Assembly: GCA_046328525.1 (NCBI GenBank)
Contig: JAXLWK010000003.1
Coordinates: forward strand, 372,001 to 436,000
Source: JBDHWG01 sp046328525
GTDB lineage: Bacteria > Chloroflexota > Anaerolineae > Epilineales > JAHCIE01
Reading direction: 5' to 3'
DNA length: 64,000 nucleotides
The notes beneath the pieces are model-generated. The model made no database searches. It saw only the letters and a list, made by a program, of their open reading frames with translations, and was not told the origin of the DNA. This document shows positions 58,282 through 64,000 of this stretch, piece after piece (the first letter of the stretch is position 1; each line of letters opens with the position of its first letter). The translations under genes and the position numbers were made by a program.

Positions 58282-59244
58282 CTACACCTCCTGCTCGCCG
58301 CTCGCGCGTCGCAAGACGCTGGCGATGAACACATCCTCCAGAGACGGGGCGATTGGCTCAAGGGTACGGATAGCAACACCAGCGTCGCCCAAGACGCGGC
58401 GGACACCCGGCACGAGGGCGTCTACGTCGCGGCTCATCAGGTGAATCAACGCGCCGTGGAGCGTGACCTCCGTCGGGGGCAGCGCGCCGTCGGCCAGGGC
58501 ACGGCGGAGGGCCATCAAGGCCAGGTCCGGGTGGTCCGTGTCCAACTCGAGCACGCCTTCGACCAGCGCGGCCTTGACCTCGGCCGGGCTGCCCTGCACC
58601 GAGATGCGCCCGGCGTCAATGAAGGCGAGGCGGTGGCAGTTCTCGGCTTCGTCCATGTAGTGCGTGGTCACGAAGATCGTGTTGCCCGCCTCGGCGAGCG
58701 CGTACAACAGGTCCCAGAAGACGCGGCGCGAGATCGGATCCACCCCCGCCGTCGGCTCGTCGAGGAAGAGCACCGGCGGCTCGTGGAGCAGGGCGCAGGC
58801 CAGGGCGAGGCGCTGGCGATAGCCGCCCGCCAGGTCGTCCGTCCTCGTTCGCGCCAGACCGCTTAGCCCGGTTGTGTCCATCAACGTGTCCTGCCGCGCC
58901 CGCAGCCGTCTGCCGCGCAGGCCATAAGTGTAGCCGTAGAAGTCGAGATTCTCGCGCACGCTCAAGTCGCCATACAGGCTGAATCGCTGCGACATATAAC
59001 CGATGCCTTGACGGAGGCGATCCGCGTCGCGCACGGTGTCGAACCCCATCACCGAGGCGTGACCTTCCGTCGGCCGCAGCAGCCCCAGGAGCATGCGGAT
59101 GGTCGTCGTCTTGCCGGCGCCGTTGGGGCCGAGAAAGCCGAAGATCTCGCCGCGCAGCGTGGTGAAGCTGATGTGGTCCACGGCGGTGAAGTGGTCGAAC
59201 CGCTTGGTCAGCCCCTCGGCGCTGACCGAGATTTCGCCGCTCAT
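58282..59244 (-). CDS. ABC-2 exporter ATPase (second of operon)
   Basis: 320 residues from ATG 59244, which overlaps the stop of the YdjC gene (ATGA). It has Walker A GPNGAGKTTT, signature LAGGYRQRLALACALL (an atypical but functional LSGGQ-like form), and Walker B PVLFLDEPTAGVD. The C-terminal about 90 residues are the DUF4162-like regulatory domain of drug-export ATPases. It is paired with the permease at 61094 and with the paralogue at 60140, which it resembles. Confidence 0.9.
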   Translation of the reverse strand: MSGEISVSAEGLTKRFDHFTAVDHISFTTLRGEIFGFLGPNGAGKTTTIRMLLGLLRPTEGHASVMGFDTVRDADRLRQGIGYMSQRFSLYGDLSVRENLDFYGYTYGLRGRRLRARQDTLMDTTGLSGLARTRTDDLAGGYRQRLALACALLHEPPVLFLDEPTAGVDPISRRVFWDLLYALAEAGNTIFVTTHYMDEAENCHRLAFIDAGRISVQGSPAEVKAALVEGVLELDTDHPDLALMALRRALADGALPPTEVTLHGALIHLMSRDVDALVPGVRRVLGDAGVAIRTLEPIAPSLEDVFIASVLRRASGEQEV

Positions 59245-60143
59245 GCCGCCGCTGCTCCGCGCCACAGGTCGCGCAGGGTGCGGTAGCCGATGACGTGGAT
59301 GCCCTGGCCGCGGACGAAGTCGCGCAGCGCCGGGCTGAGGAACGCCTGGTGGTCGGCGACCCGCGCGCGGTAGTCCGGCGCGAGGGCGCGAAGCTCCGGC
59401 GTGTCGGCGGCCGGGTGCAGGATGAAGTAGCTCAGACCGGCGGGCAGGCGGCCTAGTCTCTCCTTGGCCGTCTCGACGCGGTCTTCGTGCGCGTTGAGGG
59501 GCATGAAGTCGGCGTGGTCGAACAGCGGGATGCCGGCGTCCTCCATCTGCTGGAAGAACGCGGCCATGTCGTCTTGCGCCTGGCTGCCGCCGCCCGAACG
59601 GGCGAAGCCCGCCGACGCCGGGCCGAACGCAAACGCCGGCAGGCGGTAGCGATGCGCGAGGTCAATATAGCTCGGCATGAAGCGGGGGGTGACGATGGTG
59701 AACATGTGGCTGTCAATGTGGGTCGCGTCAATGCCCGCGTCGAGGGCGCGCCGGATCTGCGCCTCGGCCTCTACCGCCACCGCCGCCGGGTCGGCGTTGT
59801 TCACCGTCTCGTCTCGCGTGCGCCACATGTAGCCGCGAGCGTCCAGCAGGCCGCTCGCCGGGTCCACCGTCGAGATGGGCGGCCAGCCGTAGGCGCGCCA
59901 CTCGCAGTTGAGGGTGAGATGGACACCCACGTCGAGGGCCGGGTGCTCGCGGCAGTAGGCGCTGATAGCCGGGAACCAGGGGCAGGGAACCATGACCGCG
60001 CCCGACGACACCAGGCCGAAGTCGGTCAGCTCGGCGAAGGCGGTGATGGTGGACTGGCACATGCCGATGTCATCGGCGTGGATGATGACGACACGGTCCG
60101 TGTCGGCCAGACCGAGGCGCTTCAGTACAGGGTTAGGCGTCAT
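59241..60143 (-). CDS. YdjC/ChbG-type carbohydrate deacetylase
   Basis: 300 residues of the ChbG/HpnK family. The metal-binding residues are in HADDIGMC (D24, D25) with later His in HIDSHMFT and the C-terminal LHPAADTPEL. The family deacetylates chito-oligosaccharides or related N-acetyl sugars. Its placement between two ABC ATPase genes is odd, with overlaps on both sides (ATGA type), so it is in the same operon. It may act on the exported or target compound, or on a sugar-linked drug. Confidence 0.85.
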   Translation of the reverse strand: MTPNPVLKRLGLADTDRVVIIHADDIGMCQSTITAFAELTDFGLVSSGAVMVPCPWFPAISAYCREHPALDVGVHLTLNCEWRAYGWPPISTVDPASGLLDARGYMWRTRDETVNNADPAAVAVEAEAQIRRALDAGIDATHIDSHMFTIVTPRFMPSYIDLAHRYRLPAFAFGPASAGFARSGGGSQAQDDMAAFFQQMEDAGIPLFDHADFMPLNAHEDRVETAKERLGRLPAGLSYFILHPAADTPELRALAPDYRARVADHQAFLSPALRDFVRGQGIHVIGYRTLRDLWRGAAAA

Positions 60144-61081
60144 GTGGACTTCTCCGAGGACACGTGGTGAACAAGCGAGATGAATGCCTCTTCCATGTTG
60201 GGCCGAATCGGACGCACCGTGGCCTGAATCGCGGACCGTTCCATCGTCTGCATAATCTCAGGCGCACGCGCGTGGGCGTCGTCCACGAAGATGTGGAGGC
60301 GGTCGCCATGCGTCTGCACTTCGAGGACGCCCGGCTGATCGGTCAGGATCTGACGGCCCCGGCTCACATTCGACGGGTAGACTTCGAGGAGCTGGCCGTG
60401 TAAGCTGGAGCGGATGTTGTCCGGCGTGTCGCACACCAGCAGACGGCCGGCATAGAGGAATGCCACCCGCGAGCAGCGGTCGGCCTCGTCCATGTAGGGT
60501 GTGCTGATGACGATGGTGATGCCGTCCAGGTGAAGCTCAGTCAGGATCTCCCACAGCTCGCGGCGCGAGACCGGGTCTACGCCGTTCGTCGGTTCATCCA
60601 GGAAAAGGACGCTGGGGGCATGGACCATGGTTGCCGCGAGGGCGAGCTTCTTCTGCATTCCGCCGGAGAGATTGCCGGCGCGGCGCGATTGAAAGGCGGA
60701 CAGGCGGGCGAAATCGAGAACACGCGCGCGCCGCGCCTGATACACGGCGCCGCGAACGCCGTACACCGACGCGAAGAAGTCTATGTTCTCGCTGACCGTC
60801 AGGTCGGTGTAGAGGTTGAAGCGTTGCGCCATGTAGCCGACATGCGCCTGCATCGCGCTGGCCTGCGTGGCGGGGTTATAGCCGATGACCTGCGCGTGTC
60901 CGCTGGTGGGCAACATAATCCCGGCGAGCATTCGCATCGTCGTGGTCTTGCCGGCGCCATCCGGGCCGACCAGACCGACGATCTCGCCCCGTTGGACGGC
61001 CAGGTCCAGTCCGGCGACGGCCGTGATGTGTCCAAACGTCTTGCGAAGCTGATGGGTGACGATCACCGGCTCAACGGCCAC
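60140..61081 (-). CDS. ABC-2 exporter ATPase (first of operon)
   Basis: 313 residues from GTG 61081. It has Walker A GPDGAGKTTT, a Q-loop GYMAQRFNLYTDL, signature NLSGGMQKKLALA and Walker B SVLFLDEPTNGVD, with the DTPDNIRSSL end of the ATPase proper followed by a regulatory tail. It is about 30 percent longer than the minimal ATPase because of the tail. It is coded 12 bp after the permease (read on the minus strand) and overlaps the YdjC gene. With the second ATPase it may form a heterodimer driving one permease. Confidence 0.9.
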   Translation of the reverse strand: MAVEPVIVTHQLRKTFGHITAVAGLDLAVQRGEIVGLVGPDGAGKTTTMRMLAGIMLPTSGHAQVIGYNPATQASAMQAHVGYMAQRFNLYTDLTVSENIDFFASVYGVRGAVYQARRARVLDFARLSAFQSRRAGNLSGGMQKKLALAATMVHAPSVLFLDEPTNGVDPVSRRELWEILTELHLDGITIVISTPYMDEADRCSRVAFLYAGRLLVCDTPDNIRSSLHGQLLEVYPSNVSRGRQILTDQPGVLEVQTHGDRLHIFVDDAHARAPEIMQTMERSAIQATVRPIRPNMEEAFISLVHHVSSEKST

Positions 61082-61093
61082 GATAGCCCGCTC

Positions 61094-62215
61094 CTACTCC
61101 AGCCGCTTGCGGAAGCGCATGGCCGCCACGGTCAGGATGAACACGCCGAAGGCGGTCATTGCCAGGACCTCGGTTCGCAACAGGTCGAGACCGATGCCCT
61201 TGATCATGATCCCGCGCACGATGACCAGGAAGTACGTCATCGGGATCGCGTAGCCGATGAGTCGCAACGCCAGAGGCATGGCGTCCCGGGCGAAGACGAA
61301 GCCCGACAGGAAGATGGACGGGATGATGACGAAGAAGCTGAGTAGCATGGCTTCCTGCTGCGTCTTGGAGACGGTGGAGATCAGCAGGCCAAGACTCAGC
61401 GAAGTCATCAGGCCGAGGGCGGACAGGCCCATCAGGAGCGGCAGGCTGCCGGCGATGGGCACGCGGAACCACCACACGCCCAGGGCGAGGATCAGCATCG
61501 TGTCGAGAAACGCGATGAACACATAGGGCACGAGCTTGCCCACGATCAGCTCCCCCGACTTCAGGGGCGTCACGATGAGCTGTTCCAGCGTGCCCCGCTC
61601 GCGCTCGCGCACGATCGCCATGGAGGTCAGCAGGATGGTGAGGAGCTGCATGACGACGCCGATGATGCCCGGCACCATGAAGTTGGCGCTGGCGAGCTGC
61701 GGGTTGTACCACACGCGCGGCCGAACGTCCACCCCCGGCATGGTCTGCGACGTCAGGCCGGACAGACTTGCCGCGACGCGCGCGCCTTGCGCCTGCCCCA
61801 CGGCGCTGGCGGCGGAGAGGGCGGTGTTGGCGATGGTGGGGTCGGAGCCGTCTATGATGACGGCGACCTGCGCCCGGTGATCCCGCGCCAGGTCAGAGCC
61901 GAAGCCACGCGGGATCACCAGGCCTGAGCGCGCCTGGCCGCCGTCCACCAGGCGCTGTAACTCGGCCTCGTTGTCGGCGTAGTAGCGGATATCGAAGTAG
62001 CCAGAAGCGCGGTACGCATCCACGAGGGTCCGGCTCTCGCGCGTGTTGTCCCAATCCAGCACGGCCGTCGGGATGTGGTCTACATCGTTCGTGGCGGCGT
62101 ACCCCAGGACGAAGAGCTGCACGATGGGAATGAAGAACATCACCGCGAGTGTGCGCGGGTCGCGGACGATCTGGATGAACTCCTTGCGGAGGACGGCGAA
62201 GATGCGTGTCAGCAT
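61094..62215 (-). CDS. ABC-2 type permease (YbhR/YhiH-like)
   Basis: 373 residues. MLTRIFAVLRKEFIQIVRDPRTLAVMFFIPIVQLFVLGYAATND is the typical N-terminal signature, followed by a large extracytoplasmic loop and five C-terminal transmembrane helices. The ATP-coupling ERERGTLEQLIVTPLKSGELIVGKLVPYV segment is the family hallmark. It exports hydrophobic compounds, possibly drugs or lipids, together with the two ATPases and the double adaptor. Only one permease gene is present here, where related operons often have two. Confidence 0.93.
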   Translation of the reverse strand: MLTRIFAVLRKEFIQIVRDPRTLAVMFFIPIVQLFVLGYAATNDVDHIPTAVLDWDNTRESRTLVDAYRASGYFDIRYYADNEAELQRLVDGGQARSGLVIPRGFGSDLARDHRAQVAVIIDGSDPTIANTALSAASAVGQAQGARVAASLSGLTSQTMPGVDVRPRVWYNPQLASANFMVPGIIGVVMQLLTILLTSMAIVRERERGTLEQLIVTPLKSGELIVGKLVPYVFIAFLDTMLILALGVWWFRVPIAGSLPLLMGLSALGLMTSLSLGLLISTVSKTQQEAMLLSFFVIIPSIFLSGFVFARDAMPLALRLIGYAIPMTYFLVIVRGIMIKGIGLDLLRTEVLAMTAFGVFILTVAAMRFRKRLE

Positions 62216-62256
62216 AGGGTACGTGTTCTCGCTCGCTGAGATGAAAATAGCGCGGC

Positions 62257-62322
62257 TGTCGCCCTGAGCGAAGCGAAGGGCCCCGGAGTCCGCCGGGATG
62301 CCTCGCTTCGCTCAGCATGACA
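62257..62322. repeat. TGTC...GACA dispersed palindromic repeat, copy 2
   Basis: 66 bp, starting TGTCGCCCTGAGCGAAGCGA and ending TCGCTTCGCTCAGCATGACA; the ends are inverted repeats with few mismatches. The related but degenerate copy is at 15297-15363. It lies upstream of the ABC-2 operon. Confidence 0.75.
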
Positions 62323-62337
62323 TTTTCATACTTCGTG

Positions 62338-62353
62338 GTGACCCCAGGGTCAC
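62338..62353. promoter_or_regulatory. GTGACCC-CA-GGGTCAC palindrome
   Basis: Seven-bp arms around CA, 122 bp before the permease start. It could be the operator of a regulator; none in the window is a proven match. Confidence 0.4.
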
Positions 62354-62395
62354 ATGGACTTTGCTTAAGATGTAGACCGTGTCGAGCGTCCCGGC

Positions 62396-62632
62396 CTACC
62401 AGCGCGTCGGATGGGCCGCTTCGTCCACGCCGTAGAGATAGTCCATGATCGTCTCGGCGCTCGGATCCCACCCATCGTCAATGGCATCCTCGACCTGGGA
62501 GCGCCGCAGCGCCCCGTCGGAGAGAAGATGGGCGGCGTCCTCAAGACCGAACTTTACGTTGGGGTCGGGGTCACCATAGTGCTGGCTCAGGATTGACAGC
62601 CACTCGGTCTGCGACAGTTTCTCGGTGCTCAT
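62396..62632 (-). CDS. Small uncharacterised protein (78 residues)
   Basis: No family recognised. It is acidic and mostly helical, with no signal peptide or membrane segment (MSTEKLSQTEWLSILSQHY at the start, then HLLSDGALRRSQVEDAIDDGWDP). A good GAGGAGGG precedes the ATG. It sits between tetR and the ABC-2 permease on the same strand, and could be a co-regulated accessory protein. Confidence 0.7.
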   Translation of the reverse strand: MSTEKLSQTEWLSILSQHYGDPDPNVKFGLEDAAHLLSDGALRRSQVEDAIDDGWDPSAETIMDYLYGVDEAAHPTRW

Positions 62633-62719
62633 AGACCCTCCTCAACCAATCGTCCGGCGATGCCGCCGGGTTGAAGAACGGAACAACGAATGACCGATGC
62701 CGCAACCAGGGCGCAGGTG

Positions 62720-63352
62720 TCATGCAGGTTTCGCGCCCATAAGCCAAACCGTAAACAACTCTTGAGTGAACACGGCTCCCCGCCGGTCCCACTCCTCGTC
62801 GGACAGCGTTCGATGAATCAGGAAGAAAACCATGAGCGGGGCGACAAACATCTGCGCGCTCGCCTCAACGGGCAGATCCGGGCGCAGTTCGCCGGCTTGA
62901 ATCCGTCCCCGCAGGTAAGCCGCCAGCCGCCCAATGCCTTCACGGATGACGCCCTGCAGCGCCGCGCTGACCTGCTCGTTCGTCAGCGCCGCGCCGAACA
63001 GGACCGATGCGATGGCGCTCTCGGCGCGAAGCGTGCGCAGCCACATCGCGGCGACCTGTGGCAGAATCTCGGTGACGGGGCGGCGCTCAGCGTCGGCCAG
63101 GATCTCGCGCAGCTTGATGATGAAGCCGTGGCGCGACTCGAGGACGGCGGCCACCAGGTCGGCTTTGGTCGGGAAGTAGTGGAAGATCAACCCCTCCGTC
63201 ACCCCGACAGCGCTGGCAATCTGCCGCGTCGAGGTGCCGTCGAAGCCCTGCTGCGCGAACAGAGTGACGGCCGCCTCAAGGATCTGCTCCCGTCGCGCCT
63301 GGGCCTGGAGCTGGCGTGATGTCATGGCCGGCGCAGGGCCGCGCTCTGCCAT
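62720..63352 (-). CDS. TetR/AcrR-family repressor
   Basis: 210 residues. The N-terminal helix-turn-helix is QILEAAVTLFAQQGFDGTSTRQIASAVGVTEGLIFHYFPTKADLV, the classical TetR pattern. The C-terminal ligand domain is helical. It lies at the head of the minus-strand set that continues to the ABC-2 exporter, suggesting it controls that exporter. An almost perfect palindrome overlaps its own promoter, so it probably represses itself. The ligand is unknown but is likely a substrate of the exporter. Confidence 0.9.
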   Translation of the reverse strand: MAERGPAPAMTSRQLQAQARREQILEAAVTLFAQQGFDGTSTRQIASAVGVTEGLIFHYFPTKADLVAAVLESRHGFIIKLREILADAERRPVTEILPQVAAMWLRTLRAESAIASVLFGAALTNEQVSAALQGVIREGIGRLAAYLRGRIQAGELRPDLPVEASAQMFVAPLMVFFLIHRTLSDEEWDRRGAVFTQELFTVWLMGAKPA

Positions 63353-63372
63353 CCCTCAAGTCCCTCCTGTTG

Positions 63373-63394
63373 ATTGAGTAAGCACTCACTCAAT
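63373..63394 (-). promoter_or_regulatory. TetR operator candidate
   Basis: A 22-bp imperfect palindrome, left half ATTGAGTAAGC and right half ACTCACTCAAT, with 9 of 11 positions matching. It overlaps the first bases of the tetR transcript and adjoins the -10. Confidence 0.7.
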
Positions 63395-63421
63395 TATACG
63401 GCAAGGAGTCTTCGCTGTCAA
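63393..63421 (-). promoter_or_regulatory. tetR promoter
   Basis: On the minus strand there is consensus TTGACA (63416-63421), a 17-bp spacer and consensus TATAAT (63393-63398). This fits a repressor-blocked promoter. Confidence 0.75.
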
Positions 63422-63450
63422 GCCCTTTTCCGCGCCAAACCGACGCTCGG

Positions 63451-64000
63451 CTACGAGTTTGGCAAGACCGATGCGGCGTGCGCGAGGAGATCGCGCACTT
63501 CGTCGTCCGTCGTCGGCGAGAAGTCGAGATACCACAGCCCGACGGCCACGAACGGTTCGGGCGTCATGACCGCTACGACCTCGTCCACGAGCGGGCGTAG
63601 CGCCTGCACCGTCTCCGACGCGCCGGTCGGCACGGCGACGACGATGCCCATCGGGTTGGACGCGCGAACCGCCACGATCGCCGCCCGCATCGTTGCCCCG
63701 GTCGCCAGCCCGTCGTCCACCAGGATGACCAGGCGCTGCTGAAGCGGGATCGGCGGGCGGCCGGCGCGGTACTCAACCTCGCGCCGCGCGATTTCGCGCA
63801 TCTCGCGCTGCGTGGCCGCTTCGACCTCGCGCCACTCGACCTCGGTCTCCTCGATCACGTCCTCGTTGAGCACGCGCGCGCCGCCCGACGCGACCGCGCC
63901 CATCGCCAGCTCCTCGAACCCGGGCACGCCGAGCTTCCGCGCCACCAGCACGTCGAGCGGGGCGTGGAGCGCCAGGGCGACCTCAAAGGCAACAGGTACT
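63451..64000 (-). CDS. Phosphoribosyltransferase-domain protein (5' end beyond window)
   Basis: At least 182 residues visible; the frame is open to the right edge with plausible coding sequence (VPVAFEVALALHAPLD), so the start lies outside. The GTG at 63951 is internal. PRTase features are RLVILVDDGLATGATMRAAIVAVR, the PRPP loop, and VARKLGVPGFEELAMGAVASGG. This is the COG1926 predicted phosphoribosyltransferase type, substrate unknown. It converges on the tetR promoter region and is read away from it. Confidence 0.85.
   Translation of the reverse strand, partial: VPVAFEVALALHAPLDVLVARKLGVPGFEELAMGAVASGGARVLNEDVIEETEVEWREVEAATQREMREIARREVEYRAGRPPIPLQQRLVILVDDGLATGATMRAAIVAVRASNPMGIVVAVPTGASETVQALRPLVDEVVAVMTPEPFVAVGLWYLDFSPTTDDEVRDLLAHAASVLPNS

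Noticed and set aside
1..64000. tRNA, rRNA, tmRNA, CRISPR, prophage or integrase genes
   Set aside because: No TTCGAATC-type T-loop context with a fitting acceptor stem, no regularly spaced short repeats, and no transposase or integrase motifs were seen on either strand.

Overview
The window looks like a piece of a high-GC, probably aerobic or facultative Chloroflexota (Anaerolineae-like) chromosome. This is inferred from gene content and style, not from a marker tree. The cues are a CcmE/F/H-type cytochrome c maturation cluster, lipoproteins with long Ala/Pro/Thr linkers, BMP-type nucleoside lipoproteins, an LPxTG protein next to a class-D/E-like sortase, many GTG/TTG starts, and intergenic palindromic repeats of the kind common in that phylum. 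There are no tRNA or rRNA genes, no CRISPR array, no prophage and no transposase.

Layout. 79-8047 (+): cytochrome c maturation and thiol-redox island (ccmE, frameshifted ccmF, ccmH, a CcmG/TlpA, a CcmI-like zinc-ribbon protein, a membrane-anchored dihaem cytochrome, a CcmD-like 41-residue protein, ccdA, a second TlpA). 8066-13226 (+): C39-like peptidase with TPRs, DUF2085 membrane protein, adk, an LPTTG surface protein with its sortase, and der. 13247-13744 (-): a cytochrome c that shares a palindromic terminator with der. 13838-16693 (+): trmD, rplS and an RNase HII-YraN fusion. 16695-25922 (+): aspartate-family amino-acid block headed by a SAM-I riboswitch (thrC-like gene, unknown gene, phosphoribosyltransferase, ThiF-like E1, aspartate kinase, DinB protein, homoserine dehydrogenase, aspartate-semialdehyde dehydrogenase fused to a JAMM domain, leuB). 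25870-33160: M23 peptidase, RRM protein, pentapeptide-repeat protein, rhodanese, receiver-like protein, miaB, DinB protein and BMP lipoprotein. 33161-44131 (mostly +): AttE/FtsX-type ABC exporter, DUF1269, PQQ-type sugar dehydrogenase, geranylgeranyl-reductase-like flavoprotein, GNAT, M50 protease, S51-like/CysS-tail chimera and AttH/CrtC lipocalin. 44516-64000 (all -): MFS exporter, YcaQ-type glycosylase, two unknowns, MDR reductase, SDR, GH16-like protein, S9 peptidase, two GerW-like proteins, DUF362 protein, then an ABC-2 drug-export operon with a double-length HlyD adaptor and a YdjC deacetylase inside it, a small protein, TetR, and a partial phosphoribosyltransferase.

The most interesting block is 16.7-24.8 kb. 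A SAM riboswitch controls a threonine-synthase-fold gene. Close by are a ThiF/MoeB-type activating enzyme and a JAMM peptidase domain fused to Asd. These are three of the four parts of a protein-thiocarboxylate route to homocysteine, like HcyS/D/F in Wolinella or CysO/CysM/Mec in Mycobacterium. Only the ubiquitin-like sulfur carrier is missing here. Other notable points are a Cys-variant (CxxxY) CcmE, a MITE-like 286-bp element flanked by an 8-bp direct repeat, two further families of dispersed palindromes, and three single-base frameshifts confined to about 210 bp of ccmF.
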